From: DATARH01 sp036268425 | Lineage (GTDB): Bacteria > Pseudomonadota > Alphaproteobacteria > ATCC43930 > CGMCC-115725 | Direction: 5' to 3' | DNA: 64,000 nucleotides | Assembly (NCBI GenBank): GCA_036268425.1 | Contig: DATAUE010000013.1 | Span: 1-64,000, forward strand | Notes under the pieces: generated by a model | Told to the model about the DNA's origin: nothing | Seen by the model: only the letters and a program-made list of their open reading frames with translations | Database searches by the model: none | In this document: in pieces, positions 7,722-17,303 of the stretch | Layout: each line of letters begins with the position of its first letter | How positions within the stretch are numbered: the first letter of the stretch is position 1 | Translations under genes and position numbers: made by a program

Positions 7722-9185
7722 GTGAGTAGTCTGGCCGCGCTGGGGGGCGGGTTGTCGAACTTTTGCGCATTGGTCGCCGATGCTCTCAGCAAGGCGCATC
7801 GGGTGTGGCGGTTGCTGCTGACGGCGGGAGTAGTCGCTGTCGTCATGCACAGCACCGGCTCAGCGCAGACTTTGTCCGCCGCGGAGCGGTCTGAGCTTGA
7901 GGCACGCAAGGCGGCGTTGTTCCAGCAAACGCTGAGCAGCCCCGGCAACCTGGACACCGCTTTTGCCTATGCCGATGTCTCGGCCAAGCTAGGCGACAAC
8001 GAAGCGGCTGTTTCGGCGCTGGAACGCATGCTGCTGTTCAACCCGAAGCTGCCGCGCGTTCAGCTCGAACTGGCCGCGTTATATTTCCGGATGGGGTCCT
8101 ACGAGATCGCCCGGACCTATTTCGAACAGGCTCTGGCGGCGAACCCGCCCGACGACGTCAAGCAACGGATCAATATCTACCTTAGCCAGATCGACAAGCA
8201 AAGCGGCCGCCACCACCTGAGCGGATTTTTCTTTTTCGGCGGGCAATACCAGACCGATGCCAATATCGCGCCGGGGTCGCCGCTGGTGCACTCGCCGATC
8301 GGCGATGTGCTGTTGAACAGCCAGTTCGTCAAACGCGGCGATTTCAACGTATTCGGCACCGGTGCCCTCCTCTACAGCTACGATCTGGGGACGCAGACGC
8401 GCGATACGCTGGAAGTCGGCGCCACCGGGTTCGGCAATCATTATCTGGATACGCGCCGCCTCGACCTCGGGCTGGTGGAAACCACGGTCGGGCCGCGCTT
8501 CAATTTCACCCAGCCGCTGCCCGGCGCACCCGCCACATCGGTGAAGCCGTACGCGATCGTCAACGACGTCAGCCTAGGCGGCAACCAATACTTCCACACG
8601 CTCGGCGTCGGCGGCGAGGCGAATACAACGATATTGGCGGACCTTCATCTCAAAAGCATCGTCGAGTTCCGCAACAAGAATTTCAGTGACGCGCCCGACC
8701 GGCCGCTGTCGCGCGGCCTCAACGGCAACGACACGCTGGTGTCGTTATTCCTGAGCAAGCCGATCGATTTCGTGCCGTATGTGCAGCATTCCGATTTGAG
8801 TTTTGAATTCGACTTCCTCAATCAGGATACCCGGCTCACCTATTTCTCGAACAAGACCTACACAATCGGCGCCGCGTACCGGCTGCACTACGACGACCCA
8901 CTCGGTATCCGGGCGTTCCCGTGGGAAACGACATTCTTGATCAGCCATTCGTGGAGCGACTACGAAGGTCCCGACCCATGCTGCAACGTCAGCGGCACGC
9001 CCGGCGTATTCACGGCGGGGGTGCGTTCGGACCGTCATCTGCGCTTTGGCGTCACCCAAAGCATTCAGCTCAACGACTATGCCAACCTCGTCTTGCAGGC
9101 GCAGCGAGACATCGTGTCGTCGAATCTGCCGCTCTACGGATATACCAGCAACAGCTTCCTGATCGGGCCGCAAATCCGGTTTTAG
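7722..9185 (+). CDS. TPR / beta-barrel outer-membrane protein, Slam-like (DUF560 type)
   Basis: About 487 residues if started at the GTG at 7722; the frame is open to 7686. A signal peptide (WRLLLTAGVVAVVMHSTGSAQ) is followed by TPR-type helices at about 75-145 (LERMLLFNPKLPRVQLELAALYF etc.), then a roughly 340-residue region of alternating amphipathic strands ending in Phe (LIGPQIRF), as outer-membrane barrels do. TPR plus barrel is the architecture of Slam proteins, which move partner proteins across the outer membrane. The next gene has a TbpB-like C-terminal barrel, which supports the pairing. A plain porin is the alternative. Confidence 0.75.
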   Translation: MSSLAALGGGLSNFCALVADALSKAHRVWRLLLTAGVVAVVMHSTGSAQTLSAAERSELEARKAALFQQTLSSPGNLDTAFAYADVSAKLGDNEAAVSALERMLLFNPKLPRVQLELAALYFRMGSYEIARTYFEQALAANPPDDVKQRINIYLSQIDKQSGRHHLSGFFFFGGQYQTDANIAPGSPLVHSPIGDVLLNSQFVKRGDFNVFGTGALLYSYDLGTQTRDTLEVGATGFGNHYLDTRRLDLGLVETTVGPRFNFTQPLPGAPATSVKPYAIVNDVSLGGNQYFHTLGVGGEANTTILADLHLKSIVEFRNKNFSDAPDRPLSRGLNGNDTLVSLFLSKPIDFVPYVQHSDLSFEFDFLNQDTRLTYFSNKTYTIGAAYRLHYDDPLGIRAFPWETTFLISHSWSDYEGPDPCCNVSGTPGVFTAGVRSDRHLRFGVTQSIQLNDYANLVLQAQRDIVSSNLPLYGYTSNSFLIGPQIRF

Positions 9186-9332
9186 CGGGCGCTGTCCGGT
9201 CATCCGCGGGGCGCGGATGCGCTGGTGCATGACATCAACCTAAGGGCGCGGTATCTTCAACCGCTCCGTCTATTTTCGGGGCCGCGCGAACATTGGTCGA
9301 GTTCGCCGCGAGCTGTTTGCCAGGAGAGGCGT

Positions 9333-12182
9333 ATGCCCGGTTTCGCTCCGCTCGCGCTGCGTATTGCTTTGGCCGCCGTATTTGCGGGCCTGTCGCTGGT
9401 CGCAAGCACCGGCAGCCTCTTTGCCCAAGACAAGGTCGGCGTCAACAGCGCGGTCAACCCCCAGGCCAACGGCACACCGCCCGGCGGCTCGATGCGGCAA
9501 CTCGTGATCGGCCAGGAAGTCGTCTACAACGAACGCATCACCACCGGCCCCGCCGGACAGACGCAGATGCTGTTTCTCGATGAATCGTCGATGACGATCG
9601 GGCCCAATTCCGACCTGAAAATCGATCAGTTCGTCTACGACCCGAAAAGCGGCACCGGTAAGCTCGCGATGAGCGCGACGCGTGGGCTGTTGCGTTATGT
9701 CGGCGGCAAATTGAGCAAACAGAACGACGCCGTCACGCTGCAGACGAGCACCGCGACCCTGGCAGTACGCGGCGGCGCCTTTATCGTCAATATCTCGCCC
9801 AACGGCACGACCAACGCGATCTTCATTTACGGCAGCGCGCTGACGATCACCGGCGCCAACGGCGCGTCAACGACCATTTCGCGACCCGGATACGAATCGA
9901 CGACGGTTCCGGGTGGTTCGCCGTCACCACCGAGCCCGGAGCCGCCAGGGCAACTCGCCAGCTACCTCCAGCAGCTCGACGGCCGGCCGGGCGGCAGCGG
10001 CGGCGCGCCGACGATCCCGACCGATACGACCGTCGCCAACAGCGGCATCTCGCAGACGATTTCCGGCGATATCAATCAAAGCGTCCGCCAGTCGTTGCAA
10101 AGCCAGGGCGGTACCAACAATAACAACAGCAGCAGCGGCAATTCCAATGCGTCGAATGCGCAGACAAACAACAATCCGCAACCCAATTCCGCCGGCCAGA
10201 TCATCAGCTGCATTGCCGGCTCAACCTGCGACCCGTCAAAAACCGTGCAAGTCGGCAAGACGACTTCCGGGCAACCAGTCGGCGGCAACCAGAGCAGTAG
10301 CGGTAACGGCGGTGGCGGCACAACGCCGACGCCACCCACGACGATTACCGTTGCCGGACGGCTGAAAAACACGAACGGCGGCGGGACGATCCGCGGCTTT
10401 GTCGATCAGAGCAGCCTCGGCGACATCCCCTACTCCAGCGGCACCCTGAGTTTTCCGTCCGGAACCACGCAGGCTGGAACGTTTACCGGCACCTTCGGCA
10501 GCCTCGGAACGATCAGCTTTCCGCTCGCTCCGGGGTCGGCGAGTTTCGGGCCGACCGGCACGTCGAGCAGTCTCGGAAGCTTTAGCGGGACGAGCTTCCT
10601 GTCGGCCGACAACACCTATTTCTACGCCAGCATTACCCCGACGAACCAGCCGACCGAGCGGCTTTTCGTGTTTGGCGGCACCCCGGTGAATTCCAGCTTC
10701 TATCAGCAGACCGGCACGACCCGGATCTTTTCCTTCAGCGTCCAGCCGGACGCCGCGCTGCAGTCGAATATCCCGTTTGTCCGCAGCCAGGCGGGCGGCA
10801 ACATCCCGAACGCCTCGGTGTCGCCGCTTTATGTCGTGGCGCCGCCCACGACACCGATCGGGCAGGCCTCAACGATCGCGGCCGCGCGGACCTTGCAGGC
10901 GAGCCTCGCGATCAACGGTCAGGGCGCCAACCAGCAATCCGTAGTCGCGGTGACGACCGGCACAGTCGGGACCTCGGCCTCGGGCCAGCCGATGCTGCTG
11001 GGTGCGTTGCGCGGTTCGTCGCAAATGACGTCGAGCGGCGCCCCGGTCCGCATCAGCTCGGCGGTCAGCAGCACCGTCGATGGCAACGGCAACAGTTTTT
11101 ACGGTGCGAATGCGATTTCAGGCTTTGTGCTCGACCAGACGAATTTTGCCAAGGGTCCTGCCGTCGGCACAGCCGGTGCTGCGATCAACCCATCGACCGC
11201 CGCCGAACTGCCGCTTTCGAGCGGCGCGACGACCTACGGCTTCACACAGCCGGTGCAGCCGCAAGCCGTCCCGAACAATGTCGGCGCCAGCCGCACCAGC
11301 CAGGCGCTGAGCGGCAATTTCGGTGGGCTGATGTACACCACCGCGCAGGCCACCCCCTACATCGTCACCGGTCCCACGATCGTCAGCACCGATGCGCCGA
11401 ACAACCGGGTGCAGGCAACCTTTGCCGGCACAGCGCAATCGCCATCGTCAGGCGTCAGCAACGTCACGATGCAGTATGGCGGGCTGACCGGCGATGTGCA
11501 GGGCCGCACCGCGTTTGTCGACAACAGCCATTTCGCGGCGCTCGAAAGCGTCACCGCGCCGCAGCAGATCAACGGCCAAAACCTTCAAGTCAACGGCGAC
11601 ACGACGCAGGCCGGCAAGTTGTACATGCTGAGTTCGGGCACGGTCGCGCAGCCGACCCAACTGCTGCCGCCCGGTGCGTCATTCTGCCAGTGCCAATACC
11701 TGCAATGGGGCTATTGGGGCGGTGACCTGCAAACCGGTAACGCCAGCAACGCCAGCGTCTCCCGAATCGATCGCGGCGGCATCAACACCTGGGTTGCCGG
11801 TGTTCCGACCCCGCTGAATGACCTCAACACGCTCCAGGCACAATCCGCCACGGCGAGTTATTCAGGCGCCGCGATAGGCTCAGTTTTCAATAACGGCACG
11901 AGCTACGTCGCAGCCGGCGGGTTTAACGGCACCTATAATTTCGGCACGCAGAGCGGCCAGGTTGCAATCTCCAATTTCGACGGCAAGAGCTTCGCGGCCT
12001 CCGGCCGCGCACCCCTGACCGGCACAAACTACAATTTCACCGTCGCCTCACCCGGTATCAAAGGGGCGATCAACGGTGCGTTCTACGGTCCGATGGCGGC
12101 AGAGACAGGCGGCAGTTTCGCGATACAATCGACGATCGGTCCGGCCTACCTTGCCTCAGGAACGTACGCCGGCAAGCGATAG
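9333..12182 (+). CDS. FecR-domain protein with C-terminal TbpB-like barrel, likely exported partner of the Slam-like protein
   Basis: 949 residues. The ATG at 9333 follows AGGAGAGG and opens a signal peptide (cleavage near LFA, 29-31) with no lipobox Cys. Residues about 55-175 form a FecR domain (QEVVYNERITTG, LDESSMTIGPNS, TATLAVRGGAF). A low-complexity Gly/Asn/Ser/Pro stretch (about 190-345) follows, then long beta-rich sequence. The last 100 residues end with INGAFYGPMAAETGG and SGTYAGKR, which resemble the closing strand motif of TbpB/Slam-substrate barrels (GxFYGPxAxExGG). A CQCQYLQWGYWGG segment in the C-terminal third is also notable. Ligand unknown. Confidence 0.75.
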   Translation: MPGFAPLALRIALAAVFAGLSLVASTGSLFAQDKVGVNSAVNPQANGTPPGGSMRQLVIGQEVVYNERITTGPAGQTQMLFLDESSMTIGPNSDLKIDQFVYDPKSGTGKLAMSATRGLLRYVGGKLSKQNDAVTLQTSTATLAVRGGAFIVNISPNGTTNAIFIYGSALTITGANGASTTISRPGYESTTVPGGSPSPPSPEPPGQLASYLQQLDGRPGGSGGAPTIPTDTTVANSGISQTISGDINQSVRQSLQSQGGTNNNNSSSGNSNASNAQTNNNPQPNSAGQIISCIAGSTCDPSKTVQVGKTTSGQPVGGNQSSSGNGGGGTTPTPPTTITVAGRLKNTNGGGTIRGFVDQSSLGDIPYSSGTLSFPSGTTQAGTFTGTFGSLGTISFPLAPGSASFGPTGTSSSLGSFSGTSFLSADNTYFYASITPTNQPTERLFVFGGTPVNSSFYQQTGTTRIFSFSVQPDAALQSNIPFVRSQAGGNIPNASVSPLYVVAPPTTPIGQASTIAAARTLQASLAINGQGANQQSVVAVTTGTVGTSASGQPMLLGALRGSSQMTSSGAPVRISSAVSSTVDGNGNSFYGANAISGFVLDQTNFAKGPAVGTAGAAINPSTAAELPLSSGATTYGFTQPVQPQAVPNNVGASRTSQALSGNFGGLMYTTAQATPYIVTGPTIVSTDAPNNRVQATFAGTAQSPSSGVSNVTMQYGGLTGDVQGRTAFVDNSHFAALESVTAPQQINGQNLQVNGDTTQAGKLYMLSSGTVAQPTQLLPPGASFCQCQYLQWGYWGGDLQTGNASNASVSRIDRGGINTWVAGVPTPLNDLNTLQAQSATASYSGAAIGSVFNNGTSYVAAGGFNGTYNFGTQSGQVAISNFDGKSFAASGRAPLTGTNYNFTVASPGIKGAINGAFYGPMAAETGGSFAIQSTIGPAYLASGTYAGKR

Positions 12183-12329
12183 CGGGCCGGCATCCACACC
12201 GGAGGGCCTTCTCCGGCCTCGGCGGTGATGCGCCGTCAGATCGCATGGTGAAATTGCCGCGCGCGGTGAAATTACCACCGCGATGGTGTTCACTCCTCGT
12301 CGGAGTTGGAAATACAAATCGAGGCGTGC

Positions 12330-13202
12330 ATGCAAAAACCCGTACGCAAGGCGGTCTTTCCGGTCGCCGGTCTCGGCACCCGCATTCTCCCCGCCACCAA
12401 GGCGATGCCAAAGGAGATGCTGACGATCGTCGACAAGCCGCTGATTCAGTATGCGATCGAGGAGGCGCGTGCTGCCGGCATCGAAGAGTTCTATTTCGTT
12501 ACCGGGCGCGGCAAGAGCGCGATCGAAGATCATTTTGATCTGGCGTTTGAACTCGACACCACGCTGCGCAGTCGTGGCCGCAGCGAAACGATAGCCGAGC
12601 TCGATGCCGGGCTGCCGGCCGCCGGAGAATTCGCCTTTACCCGGCAACAGCGGCCGCTCGGACTTGGCCATGCCGTGTGGTGCGCCAGACACCTTGTCGG
12701 CGACGAGCCGTTTGCCGTGCTGCTGGTCGACGACCTGATGATCGGTGAACCTCCCTGTCTCAAGCAGATGATCGACGCCCACACGCGCACCGGCGGCAAC
12801 ATGGTCGCGGTCATTGAAGTGCCGCGCGAACAGACCCGACGCTATGGCGTGCTCGATGTCGTTGCCGATGACGGGACGCTGGTGCGTGCTCGCGGTGTGG
12901 TCGAAAAACCCGAACCCGAGGTCGCGCCGTCAACGCTGACGATCATCGGCCGCTACATCATCCAACCCGAGGTGTTTGGGCATCTGGCCGATCTGAAACC
13001 AGGCAGTGGCAACGAAATCCAGTTGACCGACGGGCTCGACAAACTGATCGCCGCGGGACAGCCGTTTCATGGCATCCGGGTTGCCGCGCGGCGCTATGAT
13101 TGCGGCGACAAGCTCGGCTATCTCGAAGCCAATGTAGCGCTCGGGCTGCAGCATCCGGTTTTGGGTGACGGGTTCCGCCGCATCCTTGCCAACTACCGTT
13201 AG
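12330..13202 (+). CDS. galU: UTP-glucose-1-phosphate uridylyltransferase
   Basis: 290 residues making UDP-glucose from UTP and glucose 1-phosphate for polysaccharide and lipopolysaccharide synthesis. The nucleotidyltransferase signature is clear (AVFPVAGLGTRILPATKAMPKEM), followed by QQRPLGLGHAVWCA, LLVDDLMI, VVEKPEPEVAPS and GNEIQLTDGLDKL. Start at ATG 12330 after a GAGG site. It is followed 33 bases later by a phosphohexomutase on the same strand, a sensible pair: the mutase supplies hexose 1-phosphate. Confidence 0.95.
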   Translation: MQKPVRKAVFPVAGLGTRILPATKAMPKEMLTIVDKPLIQYAIEEARAAGIEEFYFVTGRGKSAIEDHFDLAFELDTTLRSRGRSETIAELDAGLPAAGEFAFTRQQRPLGLGHAVWCARHLVGDEPFAVLLVDDLMIGEPPCLKQMIDAHTRTGGNMVAVIEVPREQTRRYGVLDVVADDGTLVRARGVVEKPEPEVAPSTLTIIGRYIIQPEVFGHLADLKPGSGNEIQLTDGLDKLIAAGQPFHGIRVAARRYDCGDKLGYLEANVALGLQHPVLGDGFRRILANYR

Positions 13203-13235
13203 CCCCTTAATAACGCCCCCCGGACAGGCAGACGA

Positions 13236-14654
13236 ATGGCGCACCGTTTCGACCCGACGATCCTGCGGGAATACGATATTCGCGGTATCGTTGGCACGAC
13301 CCTGTTCGTCGCCGACGCCCATGCGCTGGGGCGTATCTTCGCCGACATCGTCGCCGAAACCGGCGGGCGTCGCGTCGCGGTCGGCTATGATGGCCGGCTG
13401 ACTTCTCCAGGATTGGAGGCAGCGCTTGTCGCCGGCTTGAGCGAAGGCGGCATCGAGGTGGTGCGAATTGGCCGCGGCCCGACCCCGATGCTGTATTTCG
13501 CCGCGGCAACGCTCGATGTCGATGGCGGCATCATGGTTACCGGCTCGCACAACCCGCCAGATCATAACGGCTTCAAGATCGTGCTCGACGGCAAACCGTT
13601 CTTCGGCGACGCCATCCAGGACCTTGACTCGATGGCGCTTGCCCTTGGTCCCGCCACGGCGGCGTGCGGCCCTGTCACCGAACGCGCTGTCTTCGACGAT
13701 TACGTCGCGCGTATCGCACGCGATTATGGCTCCTTCATTACGGGTACTGGCGCTACGGGTACTGGTGACAGCACCAGAGGCCTGACCGTGGCGTGGGATT
13801 GCGGCAATGGCGCAACCGGTGAGGTTGTCAGCCGCGTTGTTCAAAAGCTACCCGGCCGTCATATCCTGCTTAACGAAACCATCGACGGCACCTTTCCGGC
13901 GCATCACCCGGACCCGACAGTGCCGGAAAACCTTGTGCAACTACAGGCGGCGGTCGCTGCCGAGAAATGCGATCTCGGCATCGGTTTCGATGGCGACGGC
14001 GACCGCATCGGCGTCGTTGATGCGCAGGGGCGCATCCTGTGGGGTGACCAGTTGCTAATCGTGCTGGCGCGCGATGTCCTGAGCCGCAACCCCGGCGCCT
14101 CGATCATCGCCGACGTCAAGGCGAGTCAGGTGCTGTTCGATGAGATCGCGCGGGCCGGCGGCACTCCCGTTATGATGAAAACCGGCCATTCGCTGATCAA
14201 GGAGCGCCTCGCCGCGACCGGCGCGCCGCTCGCCGGCGAAATGAGCGGCCACATCTTCTTTGCCGAGCGCTATTACGGTTTCGACGACGCGATCTATGTC
14301 GCGGTACGGCTGCTCGACATTCTGGCGCGGGCCGGCGAGAGCCTGACCGCAATGGTCGACAAGCTACCAAAAGCCTTCAACACGCCGGAGTTGCGGGTCG
14401 CTTGCGACGATTCACGCAAATTCGCGGTGGTCGACGACGTCAAAATACGGCTCCAGAAGCGCGGCGCCGAAATCGTCGATATCGATGGGGTGCGCGTCAA
14501 CACCCCAGACGGCTGGTGGCTGCTGCGTGCCTCGAACACCCAGGCGGTCGTCGTCGTGCGCGCCGAATCGACCAGCGAATCCGGTCTCGAACGCCTAAAG
14601 CAACATCTCGCGGCGGAACTGACGGCCAGCGACCTGAGCTTGCCGGATTATTGA
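13236..14654 (+). CDS. Phosphomannomutase / phosphoglucomutase
   Basis: 472 residues of the alpha-D-phosphohexomutase superfamily, interconverting hexose 6- and 1-phosphates. Substrate/phosphate start motif LREYDIRGIVG, catalytic phosphoserine loop TGSHNPPDHNGFK, Mg loop GFDGDGDRIG, sugar loop GEMSGHIFF and the C-terminal phosphate loop RASNTQAVVVVRAES are all present, so it should be active. This is the AlgC/ManB class. A short imperfect duplication (ACGGGTACTGG twice, 13739-13767) adds a TGTGATGTG linker absent from typical members. It sits directly after galU. Confidence 0.93.
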   Translation: MAHRFDPTILREYDIRGIVGTTLFVADAHALGRIFADIVAETGGRRVAVGYDGRLTSPGLEAALVAGLSEGGIEVVRIGRGPTPMLYFAAATLDVDGGIMVTGSHNPPDHNGFKIVLDGKPFFGDAIQDLDSMALALGPATAACGPVTERAVFDDYVARIARDYGSFITGTGATGTGDSTRGLTVAWDCGNGATGEVVSRVVQKLPGRHILLNETIDGTFPAHHPDPTVPENLVQLQAAVAAEKCDLGIGFDGDGDRIGVVDAQGRILWGDQLLIVLARDVLSRNPGASIIADVKASQVLFDEIARAGGTPVMMKTGHSLIKERLAATGAPLAGEMSGHIFFAERYYGFDDAIYVAVRLLDILARAGESLTAMVDKLPKAFNTPELRVACDDSRKFAVVDDVKIRLQKRGAEIVDIDGVRVNTPDGWWLLRASNTQAVVVVRAESTSESGLERLKQHLAAELTASDLSLPDY

Positions 14655-14658
14655 CCGC

Positions 14659-16152
14659 TTAATCGCTCGCGACCTTTATGCCGGTCGGCCGTATGATTGA
14701 GCAGGCCATGTGATGCCGGCGCAGGTCGGTGCACGCGATTTCAGCCTGCTTGGCCGACAAATGCGTCATCTGCACGCGATACAGGCGGTGCGCATCGTGC
14801 TTCCCAGGTGCTATGACCTGCGGCTCCTTGCCACGTATTCCGTCAAATTTTCCGGCATGTCGCGCCGCATTCTTGGCCGCCGCAGAGCCGCGGAACGCGC
14901 CAACCTGAACCGCCCAGCCATCAACCGGAGCGGAGGGCGGCGCTTCGCGCGGCATTGTGGCAGCCTCGGCTTTTGCAACCGGCGCCAGATGGCGCAAGGC
15001 TGCAGCCGCGACATGGGTGATATAGCTGGAGCGCCGGCCCGCCTCGGCTGAGGTCGTGGTCGGCGCCCTCGCAACCGCCGCGGCGGCCTGTTCCACCGAA
15101 ACCGCGGCGGTCGCCGGCGCTGCCGATGCGACCCGCACGCGCTCCGGCGCAGGCGCCGGCTGGGGAGCTGCCGGCTGTGGTGCCGCCTTTGCAACCAGCG
15201 GAGCGCTCGGCGACTGGACCGGCCGACCGGATGCCAGAACGGCGAAACCCTGGTCGAGCAGGGATGCCATCTGAACGTCGCGGCCATGCGCTGAGCTGCC
15301 GCCCATGATCACGCCGACAAGGCGATGCCCATCGCGCACCGCCGACGTCGCAAGGTTAAAGCCGGAAGCGTTGACAAAACCGGTCTTGATGCCGTCCGCG
15401 CCGGGATACCATTCGAGCAAATGGTCGTGGCTGCGCACGGTCTCGCCGTGAAACTGGAACTCGCGGGTCGAGAAGTAGCGGTATTCGCGAGGGAACTGGT
15501 GATACAGCGCCAAGGCCAGCCGGGCGATATCGCGGGCCGTCGTGCGTTGCCCGGGATTGGGCAGTCCGGAGGCGTTTTGATACCAGGTATTCTGCATGCC
15601 CAGCTGTCGCGCCTTCAACGTCATATACCGGGCAAAATTGGCCTCGGTGCCCCCCAGCCCTTCGGCCAGCACCGCCGCCGCGTCATTGGCTGATTTGGTG
15701 ACGAGCCCGAGGATCAAGTCACGCACCTGCACCCGCTCGCCGGGGGTCAACCCGAGCCTGCTGGGCGCGTGGTTCGCTGCCTCGGCGGAAACCGTAAACG
15801 TCTGATCAAGGCGGATCCGGCCCTGATTGAGCGCCTCGAATGTCAGGTACAGCGTCATCATTTTGGTCAATGAGGCCGGATAGGTCATCACATCGGCATT
15901 CTGCTCGCTGATGACCTGACCCGTTTCCGCATCGAGCAGGATCCATTCGAAAACCGGTCCGCATTCCGCGCTTTGCGGCATGCGATAGCCATGTTTTTCG
16001 TTCTGTACGCCTTGCTGTGTATCTCGGCCGGGCTGTGCATCTCGGCCGGTCTGTGTATCCTGGCCGGCATTGGCTTGAATTGCTCCCAACAATCCAAATC
16101 CGGCAACGGCACACATGCCTAACCTGCGAAGAGACCGCAGACGCGTTGTCAC
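14659..16152 (-). CDS. D-alanyl-D-alanine carboxypeptidase (PBP5/6 family) with C-terminal SPOR domain
   Basis: 497 residues, starting at the GTG at 16152 because CAGGAGGAG lies 7-8 bases upstream; longer in-frame starts at 16176 and 16239 lack a good site. Signal peptide ends near QANA (about residue 29). Active-site motifs of the S11 peptidase family are intact: SLTK (S94, K97), SAN (154-156) and KTG (256-258). A Pro/Ala-rich linker (about 290-410) leads to a SPOR domain (GWAVQVGAFRG ... LYRVQMTHL), which would take it to septal denuded peptidoglycan. It trims the terminal D-Ala of the peptidoglycan stem. A 3 x 18-bp repeat lies in the N-terminal linker. Confidence 0.92.
   Translation of the reverse strand: MTTRLRSLRRLGMCAVAGFGLLGAIQANAGQDTQTGRDAQPGRDTQQGVQNEKHGYRMPQSAECGPVFEWILLDAETGQVISEQNADVMTYPASLTKMMTLYLTFEALNQGRIRLDQTFTVSAEAANHAPSRLGLTPGERVQVRDLILGLVTKSANDAAAVLAEGLGGTEANFARYMTLKARQLGMQNTWYQNASGLPNPGQRTTARDIARLALALYHQFPREYRYFSTREFQFHGETVRSHDHLLEWYPGADGIKTGFVNASGFNLATSAVRDGHRLVGVIMGGSSAHGRDVQMASLLDQGFAVLASGRPVQSPSAPLVAKAAPQPAAPQPAPAPERVRVASAAPATAAVSVEQAAAAVARAPTTTSAEAGRRSSYITHVAAAALRHLAPVAKAEAATMPREAPPSAPVDGWAVQVGAFRGSAAAKNAARHAGKFDGIRGKEPQVIAPGKHDAHRLYRVQMTHLSAKQAEIACTDLRRHHMACSIIRPTGIKVASD
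16014..16067. repeat. Three tandem 18-bp repeats inside the carboxypeptidase gene
   Basis: Units at 16014-16031, 16032-16049 and 16050-16067 read GCTGTGTATCTCGGCCGG with 1-3 changes. They encode the six-residue GRDxQx-type linker after the signal peptide. Being a multiple of three, copy number could vary without a frameshift. Confidence 0.8.
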
Positions 16153-16590
16153 GGCGCGGCTCCTCCTGAGCTGCATTGATGTCAAGACCTGCACCAAGCC
16201 CACCCCCCGATGAGCGCGAAACAGCGGCGCTGCTTCCAAGTCAGTCCGTCAAGGATATGAATACTTTGAAGGCGAGTCAAAGACGTTAACGGCCACTCTT
16301 TGGCGCAAGGCTTTATTCAACCGACACGATCATCGTTTGCGCCTGCGATTGTCGTGCGGTGGGACTGCCGCTGTGCCCGATCGTCGGGCAAACATTAACG
16401 TTTTCTGCCGGCACCGGCGGCGCCTGCGGTGCTTGGACGCAGCGGGGCCAGCGGAGCGGTTTGCGGGACGGTTGAAAGCGTTCCAGACACGCCTTGTTGT
16501 GCAGCGCACAATCACATTGCCGCTGCACCGCGATCTATTTATGTTGAAATTGTGCATTGCATCATCACCGCGTCCGCTGGGAGGATCAGC
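16153..16590 (+). promoter_or_regulatory. Divergent intergenic region with palindrome upstream of phasin
   Basis: A 438-base gap between the carboxypeptidase and phasin starts. The clearest element is TTGTGC-AGC-GCACAA (16497-16511), with a second half-site TTGTGCATTGC at 16550-16560, both within 100 bases of the phasin ATG. This TGC-rich pattern is like the operators bound by PhaR-type repressors of PHB genes, but that assignment is inference. I see no gene in the rest. Confidence 0.45.
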
Positions 16591-17274
16591 ATGAGCGACT
16601 CCAAATTCAAACCATCGCCGCGAGGAACTGCCCGGCGGGAACCACGCGACACGCCTGCCACCCCCGTGGTCGTGGAGCCGACCCTGGCGGCGTCCACCCA
16701 CCCAGCCCAACCGATCCACCCCGCCGCAGCGGTTCCTGCCGTCCAACCCACAGCCTCAGATGAGTCTGTAGCAGTCGTTGCCCCTGCCTCTATCACAGGG
16801 GCGCCATCCACAGCGGCAAGTTCGGCGCCTTTCGTGGCACCGCCCGACAAACCAGCGATAACCACACCACCAGTACCGGCGCCGCCGGCCCAAATTGCCG
16901 CAACACCTTCGGCGCCGACGCCTGCACCTGCCGCCCCGCCGCCCGCGACGCCGACAATCGCTTATGGCTGGGCGGCATTCGCGGAGATGCAACAGGCCTT
17001 CGCGCGCGGCTTCGAAGAGATGACATCGGAAATTGACGCTATGGCGAAATTCGGGATGTCGGCCGCGACCGACGCCGCCGTCGCCATGCTCAGCGCCAGG
17101 AACTTCGCCGACGCCCTCGAAATCAACACCGGCCTGACACAGCGCGGCATCGCCGTAGTGGTCGAAAGCTCCGTCAAGCTGTCAGAGACCGGCATTAAGG
17201 CGGCCACCGCCGCCTCTCGTCCGCTGATGGTGCAGATCGGCGCCGTGTGGCGTTCCGCGGAAACGACGCGCTGA
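16591..17274 (+). CDS. Phasin family protein (PHB granule associated)
   Basis: 227 residues; ATG at 16591 follows GGGAGGATCAGC. The first 125 residues are a disordered Pro/Ala/Thr linker. Residues about 130-227 form the phasin helical domain: YGWAAFAEMQQAFARGFEEM, FGMSAATDAAVAMLSARNFADALEINTG, then VESSVKLSETGIKAA. Phasins coat polyhydroxyalkanoate granules and control their size. A TGC-type palindrome lies 80 bases upstream. The long Pro/Ala-rich N-terminus resembles those of several alphaproteobacterial phasins. It is convergent with the hydrolase gene ending at 17304. Confidence 0.88.
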   Translation: MSDSKFKPSPRGTARREPRDTPATPVVVEPTLAASTHPAQPIHPAAAVPAVQPTASDESVAVVAPASITGAPSTAASSAPFVAPPDKPAITTPPVPAPPAQIAATPSAPTPAPAAPPPATPTIAYGWAAFAEMQQAFARGFEEMTSEIDAMAKFGMSAATDAAVAMLSARNFADALEINTGLTQRGIAVVVESSVKLSETGIKAATAASRPLMVQIGAVWRSAETTR

Positions 17275-17303
17275 CGCCGAGCGGAGTCAGCAGCGCGCGG
17301 GGT

